Assembly: GCA_014529385.2 (NCBI GenBank)
Contig: CM043947.1
Coordinates: 104,373,811 to 104,437,810, forward strand
From: Adiantum capillus-veneris
Lineage: Eukaryota > Streptophyta > Polypodiopsida > Polypodiales > Pteridaceae
Length of the DNA stretch: 64,000 nucleotides
Direction of reading: 5' to 3'
The notes under the pieces were generated by a model. It did no database searches. It had not been told where the DNA came from and saw only the letters and a program-made list of their open reading frames with translations. Position 1 is the stretch's first letter; each line of letters begins with the position of its first letter. Made by a program: the position numbers and the translations under genes. Positions 1 to 11,655 of this stretch are shown here, in pieces.

Positions 1-2
1 CT

Positions 3-266
3 TTGAAGTCAAAGATGGCAAAATCGTTTGACATGAAAGACATGGGTGAGGCAAGTCATATACTTGGTATGCGCATTGAGAGAGACAGATCAAAGAAGTA
101 GATTTGGTTATCTCAAACAGATAACCATTTCATCAGGGAAATGCTCGAGGATAAGCAACTTCAGCTTGTCAAAGTTCACACCACAGAAAATCGTGCTGAT
201 CTACTTACAAAAGGACTTCCCTCAGAGAGCTTTGCGCATTTTCGCAAGCAGTTAGGTGTAGGGTAG
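3..266 (+). pseudogene. Copia-1 pol 3' remnant: RT piece joined to RNase H tail
   Basis: One frame reads from a Copia reverse-transcriptase segment (FDMKDMGEASHILGMRIER) straight into the end of the RNase H region (HFIREMLEDKQLQLV, then TENRADLLTKGL) and stops at 264-266. In intact Copia polyproteins these two segments are separated by a few hundred residues, so an internal deletion has joined them. One TAG interrupts the frame near base 99. The stop is followed by a purine-rich stretch and an LTR start, as expected for the 3' end of a Copia element. The upstream part of the element lies outside the window. It is non-functional. Confidence 0.85.
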
Positions 267-355
267 TACACCACTTCTCTACATCTCTTGTATATTAGCT
301 TGTATAGTAGCTTCTCTCACACTTAAAGTACCACATTGGACTTTAAGTGGGAGGT

Positions 356-555
356 TGTTGGGGTATAAAGCCCAATGTGGTCGCCCAGGTAAGTGGGCGG
401 GCCGCCAGGTATGTACACATATTCTTTTGCAAAAACCTAATAAGAACTCACTATGCTCTACACATTACAGTAGAGCGAGTTCACCATATCGTTGTGCTCT
501 TCCTCTCGCACTCTCTCTCGCGTCGCACTTCCGCTCGTACTCCTTCAAGAATAAG
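356..555 (+). repeat. Putative 3' LTR of Copia-1, right end uncertain
   Basis: The purine stretch AAGTGGGAGG just before 356 looks like a polypurine tract and is followed by TGTTGGGGTATAAAG, a typical Copia LTR start. The right end is placed near 555 only because sequence shared with 45703-45855 begins there. No second LTR is in the window to confirm the ends. Confidence 0.55.
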
Positions 556-766
556 AAAGAAAGAATGAATATTCTTTGATTGCACTTCCTTACAAACCCT
601 ATACTTCATGGCATCTATGGTTTAACTCCTTCATATAGTTTTTGGAGTTCTCTCACAAACTCTCACAGCAAAAAGCCTAGTGCTTTCCTGGCAAGACCGC
701 AAATTTCGCGACATATTTTTGGTGAACCCGACGAGAAACTGCCAGGGTGAGAGTTTGTGGGTAACC
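556..766 (+). other. Leader/N-terminal segment of a Tcn1-like Gypsy
   Basis: This stretch is clearly related to 45703-45855. Both copies read through the same peptide, including GIYGLTP, SFWSSLTNSHS and AFLAR(P/S)QISRH. In this copy the frame meets a stop just before the gag start at 767. It is therefore either a translated leader or an N-terminal gag segment. Upstream the segment meets the Copia-1 LTR, so its own 5' LTR and primer site are missing. Confidence 0.5.
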
Positions 767-1892
767 ATGGGTGATCATGCTGAGCAATAGGGTATGCATT
801 TTGACTCAGCAACAATGCAAATGCAAATGGGTGATCATGTTGAGCAATAGGGTATGCATTTTGACTCAGCAACAATGCAAATGTTTGAAGTATTTGCAAT
901 GTTCATGCAACAACAATATGCCACTGAAAGAAGGGAGATTTCAGCAAAACGAAGGCCATACAAGCAGTCGTCAATAGAATGGATCAGTTCAATGGAAAAT
1001 ATGTAACCAAATACTTACGCGAGTATGTGAAGGAGATGGAGCTACATTGCGTGTTAGAAGGTGAGATGATTCAAAGCTTTGAGCTAGTTGTTGATCTAGA
1101 AATTAGAGAACATGTTGGGAAGAGCTCAAAGTAGCTTTAAAGGAGGAATATTTCATGGAGGACTTTGAGAGAGTGACCAAAAGGACATTCTTAGAATGGG
1201 TAGTCAAGCCAAAAGAAGTACTATCGATAATAGAGCTACTTAGGGAATTTGAGCGGTGCTATGCACAACTCACCAGGACAAAAAGGGCCACACGAGATGC
1301 AGAGAAGACAGATCTTTTCTTACAAGCTGCAAGGAAAGAGTTTCAAGAAAATTTGGAGCTTCTTCTTGAAGATAAAGATGCTGAGCAAGGACTAAAGACC
1401 GACTAGAATGAGGTTGAAGGTGCTTTCTCACTGCTTGCCAAACGACAAAGAAGAAGGGACAAGATGGTAAACAGTACAAGTCCTTCCACCTCAACTGTTG
1501 ACAAAATGGTAAAGCCTACTTTTATCGCTCCTAAGTTTGATGAGTCCATGCTAGATGAGCTTGTGAATGGAATGTGTGACTTGAAGGTGAAGCTTGAAAA
1601 GCTTGAAGAAAAAGGCCAACCGTTAGGGCCACTTCCTAGGCAAAGGCAAGCGCCCAAAGAAGGGTTTGTTAATAGATGTATTTGGTGTGATAGTACAGAC
1701 CATGTAAGAAGGGATTGTGATGATTTTAGTGATGCTTTGTCAAAAGATTTTGTCTTTTTTAAGGATGGTAAAATACACTTAAGAGGTCTACCCTTGAGAA
1801 CTAACTTTGAGAAGGGGGCAATGCAAACCTTAGTTGAAGATATGGCAACTAACCATGCCACCTCTTTAGTTGAAGCAACTACTTTGGAGTAA
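767..1892 (+). pseudogene. Tcn1-like Gypsy gag, broken
   Basis: Gag packages element RNA in cytoplasmic particles. The reading frame starts at an ATG at 767, passes a 60-bp duplication with a TAG in each copy, shifts frame, then runs open from about 1140 to 1892 with a TAG at 1404. A CCHC zinc knuckle (CIWCDSTDHVRRDC, spacing CX2CX4HX4C) near 1676-1717 identifies the nucleocapsid part, and the helical segment before it is rich in charged residues. The 2044-2722 segment continues the same polyprotein. The pol segment at 40793-43786 belongs to the same type of element. It is inactive because of several stops and frame changes. Confidence 0.8.
771..883 (+). repeat. 60-bp tandem duplication inside gag
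   Basis: Two copies (771-830 and 831-883) lie head to tail. They differ at one base early in the unit, and the second is cut short. The unit begins GTGATCATGCTGAGCAATAG. Its length is a multiple of three, so the gag frame is kept, and both copies carry the same TAG. Confidence 0.9.
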
Positions 1893-2043
1893 AAATTGAG
1901 AATCTTAGTGATGAAGAGGTAAGTGACCATCATAGTCAAATTTGGCCAATGTCATGCAATTAGCCAAAAAGGGAAAGCTTACCAAAGAGATTCCACATGA
2001 ATCAAGTGATTGCATACATCTAGAAACATGATGGAATGATCCA

Positions 2044-2722
2044 GTGGACTCATTGTCAGTGCATGCCTACATTACAAAATGCCAACAAAATGAGGCTATT
2101 GTAGATGAGAAGCGCAGACGTGAGAATGCTGATGAAGGACCATCAAAAAGAGCTTCTAAAAGTGGGGGAAGAAGCGACTCAATGCCTTCTCAAACACCCT
2201 CGACACAAGGAGCATCTCCACTTGAAGTACTCATGGAGGAGTCTACAACAAGAAAGAAGAAAGAGCCAACAAAAGGTAAGACGAAAGGCCCAACTTATAA
2301 ACTACAACCTGATATTGAGGTTGCTACAGATTTAAAGAAAGTCTTGGAGGAAAGGATTTTGAATAGCAAGATTGAGTTCACTCTAAGAGTAGTCCTTGGC
2401 ATTGCAACGCGTGAATTCCACGAGGAGATCATAGACATCATCAAGAGAAAGAGGCAAAATCTTGTTGAGGTTGCTCGTCCACAGGTTGACGACAGAGAAA
2501 CCTTAAAGACACAAGGGATGCAGTTGCAAAATAAGGAGGATGATGGAGCTATGGTAGGATGCTACCAATCTAGTGGGAGAGTGAAGCAAGTGCATTTCTC
2601 AAATGATGATGAAGAAGTTGAAGATATTCCTAGGAGCTACTATTCATGAAGTCATTGGGCAAGGGCTACTACAAAAACTCTGGTCAAGGTAGGTGATCTT
2701 GAAGAGCCATTTGTTGCCTTGA
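2044..2722 (+). pseudogene. Tcn1-like Gypsy gag-protease spacer, cut by Copia-2
   Basis: A 201-residue open frame is rich in Lys, Glu and Ser and contains KKVLEERILNSKIEFTLR and REFHEEIIDIIKRKRQ, a segment that normally precedes the aspartic protease in this Gypsy type. After the TGA at 2647 the sequence still reads as the start of a protease domain (KVGDLEEPFVALI), then loses similarity at about 2723 where Copia-2 begins. The catalytic Asp-Ser/His-Gly part of the protease is missing. The break marks the Copia insertion site. Confidence 0.7.
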
Positions 2723-2724
2723 TT

Positions 2725-2953
2725 GTGTTACCATATACATGTGGTAGTGATGTGTGTGAACACACTAGGACCGCCGGGGCATTTTTTCCCTCTTTAGGAG
2801 GTTTTTTCCCCCGTGCATTGTATATACGCTCATCACTCTAGGGATATCTATCTTTCCATTGAACACTAAGTAACACACTCTCTATATGTGTGCCTTGAGC
2901 TTCCTTTGTCTTCTCCAAGCTATGTGCGTTTCTCTGCAACCCTAATTCCAACA
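2725..2953 (+). repeat. Copia-2 5' LTR
   Basis: The right end is fixed by the primer site that follows ...CCAACA at 2953. The left end (TGTGTTACC at about 2725) is inferred from where Gypsy similarity is lost and from the TG...CA rule. The LTR is short, about 230 bp, and ordinary for Copia. Confidence 0.6.
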
Positions 2954-2955
2954 AT

Positions 2956-2967
2956 TGGTATCAGAGT
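2956..2967 (+). promoter_or_regulatory. Copia-2 primer-binding site (initiator Met-tRNA)
   Basis: TGGTATCAGAG lies two bases after the LTR end. It matches the complement of the 3' end of plant initiator methionine tRNA, the usual primer of plant Copia elements. Confidence 0.85.
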
Positions 2968-3253
2968 AGGTTGCATCCTCCCTGGCTTAGTCGCCAGTTG
3001 CTCCAGCACATGCCTGCTCACTTTCCCCGATTTCAGTGAGGTTTGGCAAGATTTGGGCTCATTTCGGCCTCCGTTTCCACTACAGGCAGTACTACACAGG
3101 CTATTTCATCATTTTGTGTAGAATTTCTATCAGTGTCGTTTTCTACAGAACAGGTGACTTATAGTCTTCTATGGTTTGTGCTATATAGCACGTGTTGTTC
3201 CCACTCCGTTCTCCTATTCTCGGGAAGTTTTCAGATCAGGTGCAGCATTTACC

Positions 3254-4311
3254 ATGGCTGACAACAACAACAGAGATGTGTTCAAGATGTTTGTTGCTAC
3301 TGAGGACAGGTTGGATGGGGACAACTACCCTATGTGGTCTTATATGATGCAACATGTTCTTGTGTCAAAGGGCGTCTGGAACATTGTGCAGGGCATTGAT
3401 GTACGTCATGGTTCTGAAGATGTAGGCGATGTTGAGGATGTTGTAGGTCTTGCTGCTGTTAGAGTTGTTTTGCCTACAGCAGAACAAGCTCGTTGGGATG
3501 TTAAGGATGCGCAGGCTCATGCATTAATTGCGTTGTCTATGAAGTGCACCATTGTTCCTCACATCCGTTCAGCAAAATCTACAAAACATGCTTGGGATAT
3601 TTTGGATGGTCTTTATGCAAGTCGTAATGAGGCTAAAATTGCTTTGCTGTGTAAAGAGTTGGAGTCGAAGATTATGCATGAGGAAGATGATATGGACACT
3701 TTCCTTTCTAGTGTCAAGGATATCAATGAGCAACTTATTTCTGCAGGAGAAGTCATTTCAGACAGTTCTCTTGTGTAGACTATTCTTGATGCCTTACCAG
3801 ATTGTTACTACACTTTTGCTAGTACTTGGAGACTTATGACCCAAGGAGATCCAGAAGTTGTCAAGTTTGATGCATTATGCACATTGCTGTTGCAAGAGTC
3901 ACTTTCCAAAAAATACAGGACTAGGAAGCATGTAGTTGAACAGGCTCTAAAAGAAAGGGTGGTAACAATAATGCAGCCACTTGTTATGGTTCTGCTGCGA
4001 GTGGAAAAAATTCTGTTCCTAATGCTTTTGCTGGCAGCAGTTTGTCTGGAAATTCTGGTGACAAGGGCAAAAAGAAGATGCGTTGCCATTATTGTAAAGC
4101 TAATGATCACTTGATCAAGTCATGTCCTAAGTTGAAGGTCAAAGAGGCTAAGAAGAAAGAGGGTGGTTCCACTGCAAATATTGGTTCCACTATAAATGCA
4201 GCCATTGTTGAGTCTTCTGTGGAAGGAGACTGTAATGATGATGTTGATGCAGAATGGGCTTTTAGCGCAGAGTGCACTTACAATCCTGCTGTCCATGATG
4301 CATGCTTGTAA
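3254..4311 (+). pseudogene. Copia-2 gag
   Basis: The start is the ATG at 3254 (MADNNNRDVF). The N-terminal region has the typical Copia gag pattern: a GDNYPMWSYMM segment, then AWDILDGLYASRNEAK, then a helix-rich region. A TAG at 3776 lies where a glutamine would be expected (LV-stop-TILDALPD), consistent with CAG to TAG. A one-base shift near 3955 follows. A CCHC knuckle (CHYCKANDHLIKSC, CX2CX4HX4C) lies at about 4086-4127. The frame shifts again near 4308 into the protease. The protein would bind and package element RNA. It is not expressible intact. Confidence 0.85.
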
Positions 4312-5770
4312 GTGCTGCAGATTACATGTGTGGTATTTTGATAGTGGTGCTACAAAGCACATTACCTCACTTCGTGAATTGTTTTCCTCTCTCGAGTCTG
4401 TCCCTCATGGGAATTTAGTCACTTGTGCCAACAACGCCTCTTATCCAGTTCAGGGAGTTGGAAAGATTGTGCTCACTGCTGCTAATGGAAGCTTATTCAC
4501 ACTTGTTGATGCACTTTATGTACCTGGGATCAAGAAGAATCTCTTGTCTGTATCCGCACTTGCTAGACTTGGACTTGTAGTCAAATTTGTGGATGAAAGA
4601 TGTACACTTCATGATCTCAGTTTTGGTGATGAAATTGTTGCATCTGGGCTTTTGTGCCGTGGGCTGTATAAGCTCACTTTGTATGACAAGTGTGGACAAA
4701 ATTTTCCAAATGCTGTTGCAGATTCAAGGACTATGTCAGATACAAAACTTTGGAATGCACGTTTTGGTCATCTGAATTTTGATAGTTTGTTGCGTTTGCA
4801 GAAATTTGATATGGTTGCTTCTTTGCTGCCTCTTGAAGCACCTGTCAAACATGTTTGTGAAGGCTGTATTCTGGGTAAAATGCAGTGTTCTAAGTTTCCA
4901 AAGGATGTTTCACTTAGGGCCACATGCAGGTTGCAGCTTGTGCATAGTGATATTTGTGGGCCCATGCAAACTCCGTCCTTGGGCAATTACCTGTACTTCG
5001 TGACTTTCATTGATGATTACTCCAGGCATGCATGGGTATTTCCGCTTAAAGCGAAGTCCGAAGTTTTTATGTGCTTCAAACAATTTCTGGCTATGGCTGA
5101 AAATGTCTCGAAATGTACTATGGACACCCTCCGTTCCGATCGAGGGGGGGAGTATATGTCTCATGAATTTAATGCATTTCTGGCTAGTCGTGGGATAAAA
5201 CACCAATGTACAGTGCCTTATACGCCTGAGCAAAATGGTGTTGCTGAGAGGAAAAACAGGTCACTGACGGAAATGGCACGATGTATGGTCAAAAGTCAAG
5301 CTTTACCGCATTCTTTTTGGCTTGAGGCCATCATGTGTGCCACTTATATACTTAACAGGTGTCCTACGAAAGCTTTGCAGTCTATTACTCCATATGGAGC
5401 ACGGCATGATAGAAAACCTTCTATTGAGCACATGCGTGTTTTTGGCTGTTTGGCATATGCTTTGGTGCCACAAGTGCAACGCAGAAAATTGGATGATAAG
5501 GCTTTCAAATGTATTTTTGTTGGTTATAGTGCTGAAAGAAAAGGTTACAGGTTGTATCATCCGCAAACAAAAAGTATTTTGGTTTTACGGGATGTAGTGT
5601 TTGTGGAAGATTCTGTTCAACCCTTGTTGTCATGTACCAGAGACAGTAATGTAAGCTCACGGGACATTTATGACACTTTGTTGCCTCTTTTCAGTGGTGG
5701 AAATACAAACGTAAGTTCCAATGAGGCAAATGTACAGCCTATGGGGGTTTCTGAAAATATTTTAGATTAG
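4300..5770 (+). pseudogene. Copia-2 protease-integrase
   Basis: About 490 residues are open. The protease active site is WYFDSGATKHIT near 4329. The GAG-pre-integrase segment RFGHLNFDSLLRLQ...CEGCILGK follows. The integrase core shows the catalytic triad in HSDICGPMQ, RSDRGGEY and NGVAERKN, and a C-terminal segment (RVFGCLAYALVP, FVGYS) that is standard for Copia. The frame ends at a TAG at 5768, before RT. This part is close to intact, but the frames on both sides are broken, so the polyprotein cannot be made. Its products would mature the particle and insert cDNA into chromosomes. Confidence 0.9.
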
Positions 5771-6619
5771 CCTATTACTGATGCAGATGTACATGATGTA
5801 CTTGATGAAGAAAGGGCTGAAAATGAGCTGGCTAGAGGTATGCCAAAATGGCTGGTGCACACTTTGCATGACAGTAAATTGGATGCACCTTTGTCTAGTC
5901 ATACTTGTTCAGGCTCTCGCCATGCATCTTATGCATCAGATTTTTATGCTTTGGCTATGTCTAGCTTACATGATGTTGAGGAGCCTCTGTATTTTGATGA
6001 AGCATAGAATTCACTGGATGGTGAGACTGATCGCCATAAGGCTCGACTTGTTGCAAAGCGTTATGCATAGCAAAAAGGCATAGATTATGAAGAGACTTTT
6101 GCTCCCACTTGTCATATGACTACTGTGCGTTTTCTATGTGCATTGGCAGCTCATTTTGGTTGGGATGTACATCAATCAGACATTGTTATTGCTTTCTTGA
6201 ATCGTGACATATTTGAGAAAGTTTATGTAACACAGCCTCACGGTCTTTTCATAAAAGGACAAGAGGACAAAGTGTGCAAATGTAACAAGGCTTTGTATGG
6301 GTTGAAGCAATCTCCTCGTGCTTAGTATGAGAAAGCTAACACTCATTTGGTCAAACAAGGCTTTCATAACAATCCAATAGAAAGAACATTGTATGTAAAG
6401 CGTGAGGGTGATGTACTTCTCATGGTGGTTCTTTATGTTGATGATTTACTAATCTCACTAGACCAAATAAGAGACATATTTCTTAATTTAAGGCTGATTT
6501 GAATGCTACTTTCAAGATGAGAGATTTGGGACTGTTGCATCATTACTTGGATATACAATTTAAGCAGTGTGATGGTGGTATTGCCTTGTGCCAGAAAAGT
6601 TACATAGAGACATTGCTAT
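5771..6619 (+). pseudogene. Copia-2 reverse transcriptase, truncated
   Basis: Reading continues in broken frames with recognisable RT motifs: KARLVAKRYA, DYEETFAPT, DVHQSDIVIAFLNRD, ALYGLKQSPRA and the active site VVLYVDDLLIS near 6424-6456. Several TAGs interrupt it (for example at 6006 and 6068). The sequence stops matching Copia at 6619, where the Gypsy-A LTR begins, so the rest of RT and all of RNase H are absent. Confidence 0.85.
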
Positions 6620-9231
6620 TGCGGCGGTCCGGAGCGGGCAATAAGAAGAGCGGCCTCTAAACACCCTTCGAGGCTCCCGTGCTGCTCAATTGGGGTTGGG
6701 GCAAGCACAATCAGAGACAACAACAACCCACAGCCAGAAACCAAACAAGAAAAGGGGCACCACCTAGTTGTAGATGCGAACTAGGACGCACGTGATATCT
6801 CCTTGTACTCAAACGCACAAAGAGAGGGGAATGCAAGATAGCCACACACACCAAACACAAACATTCATCATGCCAAAGAGAGGTAAAGAGCACAAATCAA
6901 CTTGAGCAACTCAGTCTTAGCCTTAAAGATTAGATGCACACAAAGCTTGATGAGAAATAGAGAGACAACACAAAACTTGACCTTGTTTCCAATACAAAAA
7001 TTGTCTTAGGGTCACGGGAGCCCTCTCACCGAGCACCCTCTTACAATTGACCTTTTAGGTAAACAATTCAACAAGCCCTCAAACCACTAAGCATGAAATG
7101 GCACAACAAACTTCAAGGACAATATACCTTCAACCACCTAAGGAGCGAACTTATCAAGTCAATTTGGAGAGAAGAGTCGTAGTTGCAGCATACAACTGCA
7201 CCCAGAACTATAAATCTTATTTATGCACAAGAGTAGGCTACAATTGTGGTGAAATGTATGCTATACACTCCACTCCTCTAGATGGCATAACTAACTTCAA
7301 GCTTCTCCATGCACCTATGTGTAATGATGGAATAGAGCACTCACGATGCACACACTCTACACAACTAGGCTTGAAGAGTGGTGTTTTATGTGTTGAGGAT
7401 GGTGTGGTGTAGTGTGATCATGTGATGTTTTACAAGGGAGAGAAGGGCTCTATTTATAGGTTTTAGAAGCCCCGATTAGGATTATGCCTAATCAAGTTTA
7501 TTTGAAGGAATAAAAGATTATGCATATTTTTATTTTCTTTATGAGGGTGGGTCTCTCTTGTCATTTGAGTCACATGGATGTGGGCTCAAGGGAAGAGAAT
7601 TATTGAGGATGAAAGGAGAGAGGATTGAGTGAATAATTGGGGAGTGCCTACTCTAGTAGAGGGTGCATTTTACAATAAGGTTAGTGGTTAGTAGTTAGTA
7701 ATTATCACTAAAAAATATTTACAAAATCATTCACCAAATGGTGAGATATATGATGAGAAAAGTTAGAGAAGGGATGAGCTTGTAAAGAGAGGTTGAAGCT
7801 TTGGAGAAGTTGACATTCACCTCTTTACAACACCGGAAGAAGAAGCAATGAACATGGCGAAGCAGCGCGTGTCGATGAAGCTATGTTATTTCAAACCTTG
7901 GAAAATTCATGATAAAAGCCTTCATTTGCAGAGGTTATCCTTGGATTTTTGCTGATTTTTTGAAGTTCTTTACAAAGTTGAAGAGAGTATGGTGATATGG
8001 ACATATATGTAGAGAGAAACGGGGACACATAGGGTGTAGAAATGGAGGATGAAGGCTATGGAGGTGTGAGAGATGTGGCAATGGTGAAAAGGGTGAATCA
8101 GGACATGGGAGTTGCAGGTTTGGGAGTGGGAAGGAGAGGGAGGAGTGTGTGTGAAAGAGGAAAATGATAAAGTGGAAGAGGGAGTGTGGCTGCATAGCAT
8201 GGGCAAATTGGGGTCCACCAATAAAATCATAGCTCACAGCTCGTAGCTCAAAAAAATATGAAAGAATTTAAGGTGAAAGTTCATCTCACGAGCTACAGCT
8301 TTTGTTTGTATTACCTTTTCAAATTCGGGGAGCATCTGATCTTTAAAAATTCAGCAAAACCGACTGTTTTTTCCATTGCACAAGGTCCTTGTGAGGTCCT
8401 TCTTTGGATGATTATTTTGAATACCTCCAAGAGTGAGCTCCCCATGGTGCATGCATGCATTCCATATACCCTTGACCTTATTTGGTAGGTCTATAATTGA
8501 AGATATTGTTGAGATCATGATATAAGTGAATAATACAACTAAGAAAATCAAATATTGAGGGGTCTAAAAAAAATATGTACATGTCAAATATAAATAATAT
8601 AGGTGGAAAAAATATAAAGGGGTCAAAATAAATCTCTCTCATTATAAGTCTACCATAAAAAGATGAATATTTTTGGTGGTCTAATTTATGAGAGTAATAG
8701 AGAATAGATGTAGGAAGGAAAAAATCACAATAGTGAAAAAATATACACATAAATAGAACTAGTTTTTTTGGATTTTTGTTGGGATGGAGTTACTCCAAAA
8801 ATAAGAGAAGCTTGCATGAAATTATTTTTATATGGAATAAAGAGTATGCAAAATGGTAAGAAAAAATATGGTAATGGTGAGTCAATGTACATAGCATAAA
8901 TAACACACCATAGGTAGAAATATTTAAATAAATACCAAAATAATTATGAAAAATCCTTTTATTTAGGCCCTATATACAATGAAATATTTACACACAAATG
9001 GGCCATAATATACTTATAATTTTTATTTTATTTTTTATTTTTTTATTTTTTTGGCTCAACTAGCCCAGTGACTAGCTAATTGAGGGTTTTTAAGAAAATA
9101 TGGGGGAAGTCCCCTAACTCACACACGCCTATGTACAGTGAAATGGTAGGGATAGCCACAATGTTTGGATGATTTTGGTAGGGTGAGGTAGCTTACTATG
9201 GCAATTATGGAAAGCCGAAAAACGACTATCA
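6620..9231 (-). repeat. Gypsy-A 3' LTR, about 2.6 kb
   Basis: Bases 6620-7501 repeat at 15133-16011 with only scattered differences, which marks both as LTRs. The LTR runs to 9231, just before the polypurine tract. Read on the minus strand it begins TGATAGTCG and ends CCGCCGCA, compared with ...CCGCCTCA in the other copy. The region 7502-9231 has no second copy here and holds no convincing gene. An open frame on the plus strand (7098-7412, also in the other LTR) runs antisense to the element. Confidence 0.75.
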
Positions 9232-9246
9232 TTAGCCCTCCCCTAG
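9232..9246 (-). promoter_or_regulatory. Gypsy-A polypurine tract
   Basis: On the minus strand TAGGGGAGGGCTAA precedes the LTR start. It would prime plus-strand DNA. The same end sequence, LTR tip plus CCCTCCCC on the plus strand, recurs at 46161-46184 in Gypsy-F, which links the two families. Confidence 0.75.
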
Positions 9247-9259
9247 GATGATGGTATAT

Positions 9260-10836
9260 TCATGTACCATCATAGAGCATCTTTTCCAAAGAGAGTGCTT
9301 CAGAGTCCTTGACGAGATCTTCATTGTTTGGCCCCTCAGAATTTTGGTTTGAGTTACACTCATGATTCATGTAACAATACTTACATGAGATAGCTGCCCT
9401 TTGACAGATCTTTAGTAGATCCTTTGGTAGAAGGTGACTCAAATAAGGCTTCAAGCGATACCCGTTTACCTTCCTGGAGTGCTCTTTCCCATTCAAGTCC
9501 ATAAGTTGATAGTAACTTGAATTGAAAACCTTCTTAACTATGTATGGACCTTGCCATCTAGTTTCAAATTTGGCATCAAAACAATTGTCGACTCGATTGT
9601 CATACCTTAGCACAAGATCTCCTTCATTGATGCCTTTGTCCTTTAGTTTCTTGTCAAGCTTCTCCTTCGCCTGCATAGCTTTCCTCTTGTAGCACTCGTA
9701 TGCTGCTTCTCTTTTCCACTCAAGCTCAGCTAAGGTAAGAAGTCAATCCATCGATGCTTCTTGATCATCTTATGCTGCTTTGCCATGAAGTCGTATTATT
9801 GGGATGTTGAGCTCAATTGGTTGTAAAGCCTCTTGACCATAGACCAAGTGAAATGGTGTAAACTACATGGCTTCCCTATATGTGGTTCGATATGCCCACA
9901 AGGCACCATCCAAGAATTCATCCCACAACTTTGTCTTGTTTTTCACCATCTTTCTAATGATACCTGCAATGACACCATTAGCTTTTTCTACCAGACCATT
10001 GGATTGGGGATAGTAGGGTGTACTATGACGATGTATAATGTGAAGTTCTTCACAAACTTCTGTAAGCAAGCCCTTTCTAAAACCTGGACCATTATCAGAA
10101 ACAATCTCCAAAGGTGTGCTAAATCTACAACAAATGTGAGTGTAGATAAATTTTCTAATTGTCCTCTCATTTACCTTTGCCACACTTTGTGCTTCTACCC
10201 ATCTCGTCATGTAGTCTATGGCCACCAAGATATATGATTTTCCATTTTTAGTCCTAGGCAATGGACCCATAGCATCAATGCCCCATTTGCAAGGACTCAC
10301 TGACGTGGACCATGTAACAGACGCTTGTTTCCATTAATCTGACAATTGTGACAGCTTTTACACCAATGTTGAACATCAATGTGAAAGCTTGGCCAAACAT
10401 ATTTGGCAAGCAAAATCTTTTTTGCAGTGAGTTCTTGTGCAAAATGACCACCACACGCTTCCTCATGCAAACCTTTTAGAATGGCTGGGATTTCCTCAAT
10501 AGTTGGTACTCTTCTGCACACTTGATCCTTCCCTCTTTGATAGAGGGATCCTTCTAGAAAGAGATACGCGCTTGCCTTTTTCATGAGTCTCCTCTTCTGA
10601 GCCTTCATGAAGTCTTGTGGAAACTCACCCTCCAAAATGTAGCTAATAATGGGAGTCAATGACTCCAATCCCTGGTATCTCGGTTGCTTGACAGTTGCTG
10701 CCACCATTGACCTGCACTTCTTTCTCAACACATGTAACTGCTTGTTGTGCAAGTAAATCGACATCTTCATTCTGTTTCCTAGGAATATGATATAGTTACA
10801 CTTCTTCAAATTGATTAAACAATCTACGAATGGCAT
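9260..10836 (-). pseudogene. Gypsy-A integrase
   Basis: It is split over three frames. The zinc-binding HHCC domain (HEEACGGHFAQ...CKSCHNC) lies in 10297-10836. The catalytic core lies in 9863-10300, with Asp in WGIDAMGPL, Asp in VSDNGPGF and Glu in NGLVEKAN. The C-terminal GPY/F module (RWQGPYIVKKV) lies in 9260-9676. All three catalytic residues are present, but frame changes near 10297 and about 9680-9862 break the protein. The tail ends about 15 bp before the polypurine tract, so this element has no ORF after integrase. It would insert the element cDNA. Confidence 0.9.
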
Positions 10837-11110
10837 GCACTTTAGTCCTTAAGCTTTCATTCTTGTATGCCCAAATTCCTAAAATTTGCTTCACAATGAG
10901 AAGTGCATCCCCTTTTACCATGAGACGTTGTATACCTTGGCCAATGCATATCTTTAAACCATGAAGTAGTGTGTCATATTCTGCTTCATTGTTTCTAGTT
11001 GAACCTGGTAGATTGACCTTCTCTTTCATGACCACTTCTCCACTTGGGTTGAGCAATACTAGCCCTCCCCCTGCTTTTCCTGTGGCTCATCGAAAAGCTC
11101 CATCAAAGAA
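10796..11110 (-). pseudogene. Gypsy-A second (archaeal-type) RNase H
   Basis: The domain begins with LFFDGAFR at the end of the upstream frame, continues with GGLVLLNPSGEVV, then NNEAEYDTLLHGLK and VKGDALLIVKQI. These give the Asp-Glu-Asp pattern of RNase HI folds. Its position between the retroviral-type RNase H and integrase matches the additional RNase H of Tat-lineage elements. A frame change near 11087 separates its first strand from the rest. Confidence 0.75.
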
Positions 11111-11655
11111 TAAGGTAAAAGCATTAGGAATACTTTTAGGTGGTGGCAATGGTAGGGTCTTTACTTCAGGCACCTTAATCTCCTTCTCATGTACCCTATA
11201 AGTAAGGATCCATGCCAATTGTGCACACACACTATCTTCTACTTTGAAAGAGTATTGAAACTCTTGCAACTCCATAATCCACTTTGAGATCCTAGTACTA
11301 AGATTCATTTGAGATGACACCCAAGGGAACAAATTTTCTGCAGTGAGAATTACAAAAGGTTTTGGTAGTAGGTAGGATCTAAACTTTCTCACCGCAAACA
11401 TGAGAGAAAGCATCGTGAGTTCTGCCTCTATGTAGCCTCTCTCTAAAGCATTCATGTCCCTACTAGCAAAGTAGATGGGTCACATTCTGGTACTGTGGGG
11501 ATCTTGTTGTAGCAAAACCGCACCAATTGTTTCTTTCCCAACACTAGAGCTAACAAAGAATGTGTACTCCCAACAAGGAGGCATGAGTGTTGGTAGCTCT
11601 GACAAAATGACTTTAATGTTACAAAATTACTCTTCAAGATCATCAGACCATGCAA
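11087..11655 (-). pseudogene. Gypsy-A first RNase H and connection
   Basis: The frame contains the end of RT and the first RNase H (ALERGYIEAELTMLSLMFAVRKFRSYLL, a typical Gypsy RNase H helix), followed by DSVCAQLAWILTY and a proline-rich linker. The catalytic first Asp segment is poorly preserved. Two overlapping frames cover it, with a break at about 11455. In the active element it would degrade the RNA template. Confidence 0.75.

Larger units (their letters stand above)
2725..6619 (+). mobile_element. Copia-2 retrotransposon, 3' part lost
   Basis: The order is LTR, Met-tRNA primer site, gag, protease, integrase and RT, the Ty1/Copia order with integrase before RT. The element sits inside the Gypsy protease at 2722. 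It is interrupted just after the RT active site by Gypsy-A at 6620, and no right-hand half is found on the far side of Gypsy-A. RNase H and the 3' LTR are therefore missing from this window. Confidence 0.85.

Noticed and set aside
7098-7412. 104-codon plus-strand frame present in both Gypsy-A LTRs (also 15611-15925)
   Set aside because: It is antisense to the element, and its preservation is explained by the two LTRs being near-identical copies. No known motif.
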